Part shown: positions 1-6,976 of the stretch, in pieces | Numbering within the stretch: position 1 is the first letter of the stretch | Layout of the letters: every line of letters starts with the position of its first letter | Source of the DNA: CAYHEQ01 sp964355795 | GTDB lineage: Bacteria > Patescibacteriota > JACPGU01 | DNA length: 13,204 nucleotides | Reading direction: 5' to 3' | Assembly (NCBI GenBank): GCA_964355795.1 | Contig: CAYHEQ010000024.1 | Coordinates: 1 to 13,204, forward strand | Program-made: the position numbers and the translations under genes | Notes under the pieces: generated by a model | The model's input: only the letters and a program-made list of their open reading frames with translations | The model's database searches: none | What the model was told of the DNA's origin: nothing

Positions 1-298
1 CAGCCCGCTCTTTACTGAACTGAACTTATGTGTCTAGTATATGGGGTACCTGCCACTCATTAAACAAAAATCTCAATCTCGCTTTTGACTTGAGACCCTT
101 ATTCAATTCCCAAAAACTAACTATTGAAGCCAATTGTCAATGAACAATTCTTGACAACTATTGTGAAATATACCACTACTAAATCATTCTTTCAATATTG
201 TAATTTCCCGAAAAAAATGTTGCAGTATGTAAATTAGTCTTATTTTAGCTATTTTTGTCAAGAAGTAGAAGGAGCTAAGCTTGTTGCGAGCCCTTATT
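1..298. other. Gene-free AT-rich left edge
   Basis: No coding region is supported here; all frames are broken by stops. One + frame is open from the window edge to a TAG at 35-37 and could be the last codons of a gene outside the window, but 11 codons cannot be judged. A 7-bp inverted repeat (TTGTCAA at 134-140, TTGACAA at 151-157, 10-base loop) is the only local structure I see. The TTGACA at 151-156 has no convincing -10 box 16-18 bp downstream. Confidence 0.5.
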
Positions 299-360
299 GT
301 AGAGACACGGTATGCCGTGTCTTAAAAAAACGTCCCAGACACGGCATGCCGTGTCTCTAC
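299..360. repeat. Paired REP-like palindrome flanked by GTAG/CTAC
   Basis: Two 24-bp copies (299-322 and 337-360) lie in inverted orientation with a 14-bp A-rich spacer and match at 23 of 24 positions. Each copy contains a palindromic core, AGACACGGCATGCCGTGTCT in the right copy and one substitution (T for C at 311) in the left. The outer ends read GTAG (299-302) and CTAC (357-360). REP elements mobilised by REP-associated tyrosine transposases (RAYT, IS200/IS605-related) typically have a GTAG-type tetranucleotide at the foot of a hairpin, and paired inverted REPs form BIMEs; the assignment here is inferred from that form. It starts 3 bp after the stop codon of the minus-strand DUF2207 gene, so it could also terminate or stabilise that transcript. 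Confidence 0.75.
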
Positions 361-363
361 AAA

Positions 364-2154
364 TCACCAACTCCCCCCTCCGCCACCGCCGCCTCCACCG
401 CCGGAAAATCCTCCCCCGCCGGAACCAGACGAGGAAGGACTAGAGGCCATCGTACTCGCCATCGAGCTTGAAAGAGACGAGATCTGCGAGGCGAAACTTT
501 CTACATCAAAATTCCCGTTGCCAAAAGACCCCACATACCAGATGGGGTGATAAGTAGCAAAATATTGCTCGCCATAAATCATTTTCATCTTGGCAACCCA
601 GAGCCCGGTGAGGCCAAAAAGCATAGCGTAGGGCAAGAATCTTTCGAAAATATTTTCTTTCTCGTTGAATTGTTGCCGATATTTTTCAGCCGTTTTCATA
701 TAGAGCTGAAATCCCTTGATTTGCCTCAAAAGCTCCGCTCCTTCCAGTGTCCTCTTGGGCATCAAGAAAGCGAAAAGACCAAGGATGCCAGCGGTAGCGA
801 TTAGCGAGAAAAAGATCCAGAGAGTAAGTTGGGCTTCAGCGTTAACGAAAGTAAGAAAGCTAATGGAGGCAAAGATAGAGGCGAGACATCCCAACGAATG
901 TTGGTAGCCGAATCCTTTTTCATCAAAAAGTTTTTTCTGCTCTAGACCCTTTTTGATTTCTTCCGTCATCGGCGGAATATGCTTGTAAAATTTGTTGATC
1001 AAGGAGGTCATGAGAACCTCCTTCTCTCCCCCAAAGATGCCATCCAGAAGCATCTTCTCGTCTTTCGTCAAAGCCTCTTGCGTCTTGGGGAGAAGAGTCA
1101 GCTTCGTATCGGCCGGAGTTAGCAATCCTTTTTTGGGAGTCTTCTCCATCGTGAGGTGTCCTTTGACCGCCAGATTGATTATCCCTGATGAAATATGTTG
1201 TGATTTGAGCTTGCCATTTTTCAAGAAAGAGCCCATTTGCATCGGATTGAGCCCTCCGGGGATGGCAAATTCCGGAGCGATAGTTTTGTGGAGAGCGATG
1301 TCTCGACCATATTTCAACCAGATTTTAAAACAATAGACCAAGACCACAAAGGGCATAACCAAAAGCAAGATCCCCCAGCCAAAAAGTAGCCACAAGTAAG
1401 TAAGGAAGCTAACTTTGTAGGGCTGGACGAAGCCCTTGGGGAAGGTGACGGAGGTGGTAACCCCCTCTTTCGAGCGTAGCTTTTCGCGAGACACGATATG
1501 TAGAGTTCTCTCGTCTGCCCAAGAATAATCAGTGTCGCTGGCAAGCTTGCTCTCTCCGAAGAAGCCTCCGTATCTGTTGATCTCCAAAACATTATTTTTT
1601 CCTACTCCCCGGGGGAAGACGATGTCGGCGGTAAATCCTCCCTTAGCCGTCAGAACTTCCCAGAAATTACCGTTCAGATTCCAGTAAAATTCGTCAAAGT
1701 CCTGATTGCTCGTACGAATAGCGCCCGAAACTTTGTATTTGATCAGATATCCTTGCTCGCCGGAGACAGTAATGTCCGCGTCGCCTATTTTCCAAGTCAC
1801 CGTTCCGTCAAACCTTTCTTTCGTCTCTCGATAATTCAATGGCCGGCCGGAGAAATCAGTGATGGAAGCGAGTTTCACCGGAGTTATCACCCTACCCTCC
1901 TTGGCTTCATAAAAAGTAGGCAGGATACGAAAGATGCCGTGCTTTTCCAGATTGCCAAAGTCCCACAAGATCTTTTCCGTTATATCAAGAGATGAGTCTT
2001 TGTTGATGACGATAGTACTTTTGAACTCCTTGATATAATCAGCGGCATAATCAGGATCGGGTGGGCTCCACCCCAAGACATCTGACGGCAACAAAAAGGT
2101 CGCTGGCAAGATGAGAAAAAGCGTCAGAAAAACGAAGGAAAAAATTTTCTTCAT
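364..2154 (-). CDS. DUF2207 family membrane protein with poly-glycine tail
   Basis: A predicted membrane protein of unknown biochemical role, 596 aa. Residues 1-29 form a signal peptide or first anchor. Residues 36-245 match the extracytoplasmic DUF2207 domain, beginning with an ITEKILWDF-type strand and the motif HGIFRILPT (72-80). A transmembrane segment follows (about 250-278), then a cytoplasmic block with APEFAIPGGLNPMQMG (293-308), a hydrophobic hairpin (about 419-464), and ERFLPYAMLFGLTGLW (504-519), the usual late family motif. The C-terminus is Ser-rich, then Gly-rich, and ends GGSW, common in DUF2207 proteins. ATG at 2154 gives a complete signal peptide; there is no clear SD. The gene is divergent from lemA, and DUF2207 and LemA genes often neighbour each other, so a shared envelope role is plausible but unproven. 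A REP-like palindrome follows the TGA stop. Confidence 0.9.
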   Translation of the reverse strand: MKKIFSFVFLTLFLILPATFLLPSDVLGWSPPDPDYAADYIKEFKSTIVINKDSSLDITEKILWDFGNLEKHGIFRILPTFYEAKEGRVITPVKLASITDFSGRPLNYRETKERFDGTVTWKIGDADITVSGEQGYLIKYKVSGAIRTSNQDFDEFYWNLNGNFWEVLTAKGGFTADIVFPRGVGKNNVLEINRYGGFFGESKLASDTDYSWADERTLHIVSREKLRSKEGVTTSVTFPKGFVQPYKVSFLTYLWLLFGWGILLLVMPFVVLVYCFKIWLKYGRDIALHKTIAPEFAIPGGLNPMQMGSFLKNGKLKSQHISSGIINLAVKGHLTMEKTPKKGLLTPADTKLTLLPKTQEALTKDEKMLLDGIFGGEKEVLMTSLINKFYKHIPPMTEEIKKGLEQKKLFDEKGFGYQHSLGCLASIFASISFLTFVNAEAQLTLWIFFSLIATAGILGLFAFLMPKRTLEGAELLRQIKGFQLYMKTAEKYRQQFNEKENIFERFLPYAMLFGLTGLWVAKMKMIYGEQYFATYHPIWYVGSFGNGNFDVESFASQISSLSSSMASTMASSPSSSGSGGGGFSGGGGGGGGGGSW

Positions 2155-2217
2155 AATTTAATTTACCTATAGCCCACCACCTATAATCTACACCCTAACC
2201 CCCTAATTATTATCATC

Positions 2218-2246
2218 TTAACATATCTTGCAAAATACTCTATAAT
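2218..2246 (+). promoter_or_regulatory. Near-consensus sigma70 promoter upstream of lemA
   Basis: TTAACA (2218-2223, 5/6 to TTGACA), a 17-bp spacer and a perfect TATAAT (2241-2246). Predicted start is near 2253, which would give lemA a leader of about 270 nt containing the hairpins listed separately. It points rightward, away from the DUF2207 gene. No transcription data support it; the call is from sequence alone. Confidence 0.6.
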
Positions 2247-2314
2247 GTATTTACACTACACACTTACGGACAATATACGGATATACGGACGAGCATAATT
2301 TCATTTTAGAATTA

Positions 2315-2363
2315 TTAATTCGCGTGAATTTGCGCAAAATTCGTGTTAATTCGCGTTGAATTC
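2315..2363. repeat. Degenerate AATTCGCGT repeats
   Basis: Variants of AATTCGCGTGAAT recur in about 49 bp: AATTCGCG near 2317, then a variant with TTTGCGC, AATTCGTG and AATTCGCG again near 2348. The spacing is irregular (about 10-12 bp). It is non-coding and lies in the predicted lemA leader. It may be a decayed tandem or mobile repeat; I cannot assign it to a family. Confidence 0.4.
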
Positions 2364-2384
2364 TACCCACCTGCGTTTAATCTC

Positions 2385-2453
2385 TTAGCGAAATACCTGC
2401 CCGCATTGCTATGCAAAGCATTGCAGGCGGGGGCGATTATTCCTCTTCGCTAA
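2385..2453. repeat. Nested hairpin in the lemA leader
   Basis: An outer 8-bp inverted repeat, TTAGCGAA (2385-2392) and TTCGCTAA (2446-2453), encloses a strong inner hairpin at 2400-2431. The inner stem pairs CCCGC with GCGGG, then TGCTATGC with GCATTGCA around an AAA loop, with one T-T mismatch and a small bulge. There is no T-tract after the stem, so a simple intrinsic terminator is unlikely. It could be a structured leader or a small palindromic mobile repeat. Confidence 0.6.
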
Positions 2454-2473
2454 ATAGATTGCACTTCGGCGGG

Positions 2474-2517
2474 TCGCACAAGATTATTTATATTAAAATT
2501 AAGGTGTGCGAAAGGAG
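2474..2517 (+). promoter_or_regulatory. lemA ribosome-binding site with upstream pairing arm
   Basis: AAAGGAG (2511-2517) sits 5 nt before the lemA ATG, one of the few strong SD sequences in the window, and fixes that start. Just upstream, TCGCACA (2474-2480) is complementary to TGTGCGA (2505-2511), a 7-bp stem with a 24-nt AT-rich loop that ends at the first base of the SD. The stem could affect ribosome access, but this is inference. Confidence 0.6.
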
Positions 2518-2522
2518 AAAAT

Positions 2523-3080
2523 ATGAGTACCCCTATTATTGTTTTGCTCGTGATTTTGGGCGTCATCTTCATTTGGATTATCGCTATCTACAATGGCCTG
2601 GTCAATTTAAATATCAGGTGCAATGAAGCGTGGAGCGATATTGATGTTCAGACCAAGAGGCGTTACGATCTCATCCCCAATCTCGTTGAAGCCGTCAAAG
2701 GTTATGTCAAGCACGAATCTGGCACCCTAGACAGTGTGACCAAGGCTCGTTCGGAAGCCATGAACGCCGGCTCTCCCGAAGCTAAGGCCAAGGCCGAAAA
2801 TATGCTAACCGATACCCTGAAGTCTTTGTTCGCCGTCGCCGAGAGCTATCCAGATCTGAAGGCCAATCAAAATTTCTTGTCCCTGCAACAAGAAATGGCT
2901 GAAACCGAGAATAAAATTGAAGCTTCTCGTCGCTTTTACAATGCCAATGTTCGCGACTTCAATATCAAAATCCATGTCTTCCCCAATACTCTTTTTGCCG
3001 AGATGTTGGGATTCAAGACCGACAAGGCTCTCTTTGAGGCCGTAGCGTCCGAAAAGGAAGCAGTGAAAGTGCAGTTTTAG
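2523..3080 (+). CDS. lemA: LemA family protein
   Basis: LemA family membrane-anchored helical protein, 185 aa, the usual family length. Residues 5-23 form one N-terminal transmembrane helix with a very short leading tail. Family signatures follow: YNGLVNLNIRCNEAWSDIDV (23-42), then RRYDLIPNLVEAVKGY (46-61) and a heptad-rich helical body. The C-terminal part holds NKIEASRRFYNANVRDFN (130-147) and FPNTLFAEMLGF (153-164). The biochemical role is not established; genes of this family often sit with DUF2207 or TPM-domain membrane proteins, as here with the divergent DUF2207 gene. A strong SD supports the start. The first DedA gene begins 18 bp downstream, so the two are probably co-transcribed. 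Confidence 0.95.
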   Translation: MSTPIIVLLVILGVIFIWIIAIYNGLVNLNIRCNEAWSDIDVQTKRRYDLIPNLVEAVKGYVKHESGTLDSVTKARSEAMNAGSPEAKAKAENMLTDTLKSLFAVAESYPDLKANQNFLSLQQEMAETENKIEASRRFYNANVRDFNIKIHVFPNTLFAEMLGFKTDKALFEAVASEKEAVKVQF

Positions 3081-3098
3081 AAAAACAAATATAAAAAA

Positions 3099-3692
3099 AT
3101 GTTTGATATCAATACCCTGATAGCAACAGGTGGTCTTTTGGGCATTTTCGTCTTGATGGCCAGCGGGTCATCGCTGATGCTGGGACTTTTCATCCCCGGA
3201 GACGCTATCAATTTTGTGGCCGGACTTTTGGCTTCACAAGGAACATTTCCCCACCTTTCTATTGTTATTGGGATACTGATTGCCGGCTCTGTAACAGGCG
3301 ATTCTATCGGCTATTTCTTCGGTCGAAAATTCGGAGAAAAAGTGCTGAATAGATTCACTAACGATTCGCATCACGCGAAAATGATTAGGCGAACCAGAAA
3401 ATTTTTGGAAAAAAATGGGACGAAGACTATCGCCCTTTCTCGCTTCATCCCCACTATGGGCACTTTCATGCCTTTCATGTCCGGCGCGTTGAAAATTAAA
3501 TTCCGCACTTTTTTGGCTTATGACATTCCCGGCATCGCCTTTTGGGTAACTTCTTTGGCACTCATTGGCTTTTATCTCGGCAGTCGGTTTCCTCATATTT
3601 ACCGCTACTTCATTTACATCATCTTCGCTATCGTGTTGGCCTCCATCATCCCACAGATATTTCATTATCTTAAGAATAGATTCAAAAAATAA
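3099..3692 (+). CDS. DedA family membrane protein, divergent paralogue
   Basis: DedA/VTT (SNARE-associated) integral membrane protein, 197 aa. Hydrophobic segments lie at about 10-32, 36-48, 53-75, 138-160 and 168-187. It has the family's FIPGD (31-35), a GDSIGYFFGRKFG motif (67-79) and SRFIP (114-118). Some DedA proteins (UptA) translocate undecaprenyl phosphate, and E. coli YqjA/YghB need four charged residues: Glu and Asp 12 apart, and two Arg 6 apart. Here Asp35 and Arg115 are present, but the Glu position is Gly23 and the second Arg position is Gly121. This copy may therefore have lost or changed transport function. There is no clear SD. It follows lemA by 18 bp and precedes an intact-looking paralogue, with which it shares most motifs. 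Confidence 0.93.
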   Translation: MFDINTLIATGGLLGIFVLMASGSSLMLGLFIPGDAINFVAGLLASQGTFPHLSIVIGILIAGSVTGDSIGYFFGRKFGEKVLNRFTNDSHHAKMIRRTRKFLEKNGTKTIALSRFIPTMGTFMPFMSGALKIKFRTFLAYDIPGIAFWVTSLALIGFYLGSRFPHIYRYFIYIIFAIVLASIIPQIFHYLKNRFKK

Positions 3693-3744
3693 GATTCAAG
3701 AATTAGTATTTATTCCTGAATCTTAAATCTTAAATCCTGAATCC
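3691..3744. repeat. Intergenic AT-rich hairpin repeat, copy A
   Basis: It begins inside the stop codon of the first DedA gene. AAGATTCAAGAAT (3691-3703) pairs with ATTCCTGAATCTT (3712-3724) at 12 of 13 positions around an 8-nt loop, and the right arm continues with AAATCTTAAATCCTGAATCC. Its sequence and hairpin form resemble two other copies at 5544-5624 and 6899-6972. It is non-coding and lies between two genes that are probably one transcript. Confidence 0.7.
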
Positions 3745-3760
3745 CAACCCCCCCCTCCTC

Positions 3761-4381
3761 ATGAATCTTGAACAATTAATTGAAGCTATCGGTCTGCTCG
3801 GAGTCTTCGGCATCGTCTTTGCCGAGTCGGGACTTTTGGTGGGGTTTTTTCTGCCCGGCGACAGTCTGCTTTTTACAGCTGGTTTTTTGGCCTCGCAAGG
3901 ATTTTTTCGCATTGAGTTCGTCGTGCCCTTAATCTTCTTGGCTTCTGTTTTGGGGGATAATCTCGGCTACTATCTCGGCCACAAAGCGGGACACAAAGTC
4001 TTTCAAAGTGAAAACCATAAGATTTTTCACAAAGACAATCTGGACAAGACAAAAGAATTTTTCAAAAAATATGGCGGGCTAACTATTATCGTCGCCAAAT
4101 TCATCCCCGCTATCCGCGCCTTTGCTCCCGCTATGGCCGGCACCGGCAAAATGCCTTATGGATCATTTCTTTTCTTTGACATCATCGCCGGAGCTGTCTG
4201 GTCAACCTCGCTCACTATACTTGGCTACTATCTGGGGAATACCGTTCCGAATATAGACAAATACATTTTGCCTCTAGTTGGAGCCATAGTCGGCATCTCT
4301 CTTCTACCGGGGATAATCTCTTTTGCCATGAACAAATTAAAAGCAAAGAGACGAAAGAACAAAGAAATAGAAGAACAATGA
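3761..4381 (+). CDS. DedA family membrane protein with intact key residues
   Basis: DedA/VTT integral membrane protein, 206 aa. FAESGLLVGFFLPGDS (20-35) holds the Glu22/Asp34 pair, LGDNLGYYLGHKAG (64-77) follows, and AKFIPAIRAFAP (112-123) holds Lys113/Arg119 with the six-residue spacing of the essential Arg pair of E. coli YqjA, so the critical set is kept with one conservative Arg-to-Lys change. Likely a lipid-carrier (undecaprenyl phosphate) flippase or a related transporter; substrate is inferred from family work on UptA. The tail (191-206) is very basic, then acidic. Sequence before the ATG is C-rich with no SD. It is separated from the first DedA gene by repeat A. The next gene converges on it after 37 bp. 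Confidence 0.94.
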   Translation: MNLEQLIEAIGLLGVFGIVFAESGLLVGFFLPGDSLLFTAGFLASQGFFRIEFVVPLIFLASVLGDNLGYYLGHKAGHKVFQSENHKIFHKDNLDKTKEFFKKYGGLTIIVAKFIPAIRAFAPAMAGTGKMPYGSFLFFDIIAGAVWSTSLTILGYYLGNTVPNIDKYILPLVGAIVGISLLPGIISFAMNKLKAKRRKNKEIEEQ

Positions 4382-4396
4382 GGACCAAATGTTCTT
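4371..4396. terminator. Possible weak bidirectional terminator
   Basis: AAGAACA (4371-4377) pairs with TGTTCTT (4390-4396) around a 12-nt loop that includes the dedA stop codon, followed by a pyrimidine-rich stretch (ATCATCTTTCTT). A second small palindrome, CTAACTTGTTAG (4419-4430), overlaps the stop of the convergent glycosyltransferase. The position between convergent genes fits termination, but stems are short and there is no long T-run. Confidence 0.35.
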
Positions 4397-4418
4397 ATCA
4401 TCTTTCTTAATCTAGATC

Positions 4419-5534
4419 CTAACTTGTTAGAATCTTTAGCGTTTCCTCCCCGCATTTTTCCCAAGAAAAATTCTGCAAAATCTCTTTCCCTTTAGCCCTG
4501 AGATTCTCTTGTTTCTTTTCGCTTTTCAAAACATTTTGGATTCCCTTGGCGATATCGGCTGGGTCATTCCCGTCTACAAATTGCGCTCCGCCTGTATAAA
4601 TTTCGCGAAAGACTGGGATATCCGAGGCCACTACTGGCGCGCCACTGGCGAAAGCTTCTAGTATCGGAAGACCGAACCCTTCATAAAGCGAGACGAAGGT
4701 AAAAGCCGAAGCGTGACGCAACAAATATTTTTTTTCTTCATCGGTGACATACCCGATGATTTTTATTCTGTCTCGCAAATTATATTTAGTTATCAATTCC
4801 TCTATTTTGTCAAAGCCCATTCCCCTTTTGCCCGCGAGAACCAATTGCAGATTTTCTCCATCATGAAGCAGACGGTAAAAAGCTTTTACTAAATTTTGAA
4901 TATTTTTTTTGGTCTCCAGCCTCCCTATATATAGAAGATACTTCCCTTCTATCTCAAATTTGTCTTTCATACTCTCCCAAGTATCTTTTTCAAAATTACG
5001 AAAACGGAGAAAATCATTGTCAAACCCCAGGCGCGTAACAAAAATCTTTTTCGGATCGGCTTTGTAAAATTTGACTAAATCTTTTTTAGTCGTTTCAGAA
5101 ATGGTAATAATTTTTTTGGCGCGCATGACAGTCATACGAGTAGTGAAATCAAGCAAGGCTCTCTGCCACAGAGGGTAGGCTTCGGGAAAATATTTATACG
5201 CCACATCGTGGATGGTAACCACTGTCGGGACACGATTGATTAGATTGGTGAGCAAGGGCGTAGCGTAAGATGGCTCAAAGAAAACATCTGGTTTTTCAAA
5301 AAGTAATTCCCACGCCAAACGAACTTGCGTCCACATGAGCGGAAAATGCAATTCGCGCAAAGTAAAATTGCTCGGCATTTTATCAAAGTCCGCGCCATGA
5401 CTATTGGGCGTATAAAGAATATATTGATTGCCCCTATCTGTTTTTTTTAAGTATCGAAAGACTTGAGTGACATATTCCTCCACCCCCGTCCTGCCCTTTG
5501 ATGATATTTTTGACGCATCAATACCGATGAGCAT
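4419..5534 (-). CDS. GT-B glycosyltransferase, family 4 type
   Basis: A cytoplasmic or membrane-associated retaining glycosyltransferase, 371 aa, normal for GT4. The N-terminal Rossmann half starts LIGIDAS (2-8) with a Gly-rich acceptor loop (GRTGVEEY, 14-21) and contains TIHDVAYKYFPEAYP (107-121). The donor-binding half begins YLLYIGRLETKKNIQNLVKAF (199-219), followed by LVLAGKRG (231-238) and the E-x7-E motif in EGFGLPILE (Glu285 and Glu293) that contacts the sugar nucleotide. The closing ENFSW-like helix is present (NFSWEKCGEE, 355-364). It most resembles mannosyl- or rhamnosyltransferases of surface polysaccharide pathways; donor and acceptor cannot be read from sequence. It lies 94 bp downstream of murA on the same strand, separated by repeat B, and converges on the second dedA gene. 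Confidence 0.92.
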   Translation of the reverse strand: MLIGIDASKISSKGRTGVEEYVTQVFRYLKKTDRGNQYILYTPNSHGADFDKMPSNFTLRELHFPLMWTQVRLAWELLFEKPDVFFEPSYATPLLTNLINRVPTVVTIHDVAYKYFPEAYPLWQRALLDFTTRMTVMRAKKIITISETTKKDLVKFYKADPKKIFVTRLGFDNDFLRFRNFEKDTWESMKDKFEIEGKYLLYIGRLETKKNIQNLVKAFYRLLHDGENLQLVLAGKRGMGFDKIEELITKYNLRDRIKIIGYVTDEEKKYLLRHASAFTFVSLYEGFGLPILEAFASGAPVVASDIPVFREIYTGGAQFVDGNDPADIAKGIQNVLKSEKKQENLRAKGKEILQNFSWEKCGEETLKILTS

Positions 5535-5543
5535 TTCTTTTAT

Positions 5544-5624
5544 GATTTAAGATTCAAGATTTAAGATTCAAGAACGGTATTTCTTCCTAAATCTTCAATC
5601 TTCAATCTTCAATCTTCAATCTTC
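5544..5624. repeat. Intergenic AT-rich hairpin repeat, copy B, with heptamer array
   Basis: The left arm (5544-5573) is two tandem GATTTAAGATTCAA units plus GA, 30 bp identical to copy C at 6899-6928. The right arm begins near 5581 and ends with five exact tandem copies of AATCTTC (5590-5624), partly complementary to the left arm. It fills the gap between murA and the downstream glycosyltransferase. It is non-coding in both strands. Confidence 0.8.
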
Positions 5625-5628
5625 CCCA

Positions 5629-6891
5629 CTATTCTTCTTCCCTCCCTATATCCGCCCCCAATTGACGAAGTTTCTCCTCGAACAATTCGTATCCCCTATC
5701 TATATGATAAATCCTACTAACTTCCGTGGTATTGTTGGCCACTAGCCCCGCCAAGACCAAGGCCGCCCCACAACGCAAATCCGAAGCTTGGATGGGCGCG
5801 CCGGAAAGTTCTTTGCCGCCATTAATCGAAATTGTTGCGACTTTCGTCTCAATCTCTGCCCCCATTCTCGCTAGCTCCAAGACATGAGAGAAGCGGTCCA
5901 GATAGATGCTCTCCGAAATAGAGCTTGCGCCGTTAATGACACAAGCCAAGACGGTGAAAACAGCCTGCAAATCAGTCGGGAATCCGGGATAGGGCGCTGT
6001 TTTGATAGAAAAAGGCTTCAGCTTCTCTCCCGCGCTGACTTTTATATTGTCTTTTCCCACCGCAATATTGAATCCAGATTTTTTCAAAATATTCAAGGGA
6101 AGCGTCAAATGAGCGGGCTGACAATCCGTAACAGTTATTTCTCCGCGAGTAATCGCGCCGGCAATCAAAAAGGTGGCCGTTTCTATTCTGTCGGGCATGA
6201 TAGTAAAGTCGGTCCCATGTAATTTCTCTACGCCCCTAATCTTTAAGACGGCAGTACCGATACCTTCAATCTCCGCTCCCATCGCCACTAACATTTTTGC
6301 CAAATCCGCGCATTCTGGCTCCAACGCCGCGCTTTCTATCACCGTCTCTCCTTCCGCTAACGTTCCCGCCATCATCACATTGTCAGTGCCGAGAACTGAT
6401 GAGCCAAACTCTCCCGCCAGAATCATTGGGGCGCCCTTTAATTTTCGCGCTTCGGCCACGATATAACCGTGATCCAAAGAAATCTTGGCTCCCAGATTTT
6501 CCATTCCCTTGATGTGCAAATCTACTGGCCTCGGGCCAAAAGCGCAACCCCCCGGCAGTGACACGCGACATTTGCCGTATCTGCTCAAAAGTGGGCCAAG
6601 AACGATGATAGAAGCGCGCATTTGTTTGACTAGCTCGTAAGGCGCTTCTGTATTCACTTTGTCAGTTTGCGTTATCGTCATCACGCCATCTTGGAAATCA
6701 ATCTTTTTCCCAATATTTTCCAAAAGTTGCCTCATCACTCTAATATCAGCCAAATCCGGCACTCGCCGTAGAATCACCTGTTCATCAGTGAGCAATGACG
6801 CCCCCATCAAGACAAGAGCGGAATTTTTTGAACCCGCCGTCCTCATCCTACCCTGCAATTTTTTCCCACCACGGATGATGTATTTAGCCAT
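5629..6891 (-). CDS. murA: UDP-N-acetylglucosamine 1-carboxyvinyltransferase (MurA)
   Basis: Catalyses transfer of enolpyruvate from PEP to UDP-GlcNAc, the first committed step of peptidoglycan synthesis, in the cytoplasm. From the ATG at 6891 the protein has 420 aa, the family length. Lys22 and Asn23 (AGSKNSAL), catalytic Cys116 (GGCAFGPRPVDLH), Asp307 (PGFPTDLQ), Arg373 (DLRCGAALVLAG) and Arg399 (HIDRGYE) fall at or within two residues of the E. coli positions. Cys at the PEP loop, rather than Asp, predicts fosfomycin sensitivity. An in-frame ATG at 6912 would add seven residues encoded by the intergenic repeat C; I prefer 6891 because family proteins begin at the Tyr-Ile-Ile-Arg-Gly-Gly strand. 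Neither start has an SD. Divergent from the PEGA gene; the glycosyltransferase follows on the same strand. Confidence 0.97.
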   Translation of the reverse strand: MAKYIIRGGKKLQGRMRTAGSKNSALVLMGASLLTDEQVILRRVPDLADIRVMRQLLENIGKKIDFQDGVMTITQTDKVNTEAPYELVKQMRASIIVLGPLLSRYGKCRVSLPGGCAFGPRPVDLHIKGMENLGAKISLDHGYIVAEARKLKGAPMILAGEFGSSVLGTDNVMMAGTLAEGETVIESAALEPECADLAKMLVAMGAEIEGIGTAVLKIRGVEKLHGTDFTIMPDRIETATFLIAGAITRGEITVTDCQPAHLTLPLNILKKSGFNIAVGKDNIKVSAGEKLKPFSIKTAPYPGFPTDLQAVFTVLACVINGASSISESIYLDRFSHVLELARMGAEIETKVATISINGGKELSGAPIQASDLRCGAALVLAGLVANNTTEVSRIYHIDRGYELFEEKLRQLGADIGREEE

Positions 6892-6898
6892 TCGAATA

Positions 6899-6972
6899 GA
6901 TTTAAGATTCAAGATTTAAGATTCAAGAGCTTGTTCCTGAATCATAAATCCTAAATCATAAATCCTGTATCC
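6899..6972. repeat. Intergenic AT-rich hairpin repeat, copy C
   Basis: The left arm (6899-6928) is identical over 30 bp to copy B. The right arm (about 6934-6972) has CCTGAATCATAAATCC repeated in degraded form and is partly complementary to the left arm. It lies just upstream of murA, within the leader that would be made from the promoter at 6977-6985. Confidence 0.75.
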
Positions 6973-6976
6973 CTCC

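Noticed and set aside
151..179. TTGACA promoter in the left edge
   Set aside because: No -10-like hexamer at 15-19 bp and no gene downstream on that strand.
368..460. GC-rich repeat of CCGCC/CCACC units
   Set aside because: This is the codon pattern of the DUF2207 poly-Gly/Ser tail, not an independent repeat.
3234..3665. 143-codon open frame on the minus strand
   Set aside because: Antisense to the first DedA gene; charged, low-order translation with no family features.
5590..5624. CRISPR-like array
   Set aside because: Units are 7 bp with no spacers; this is a simple tandem repeat and no cas genes are present.
6892..6912. Upstream ATG adding seven residues to MurA
   Set aside because: The added codons are made of the intergenic repeat C and extend beyond the usual family start; the ATG at 6891 gives E. 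coli-like numbering of active-site residues.
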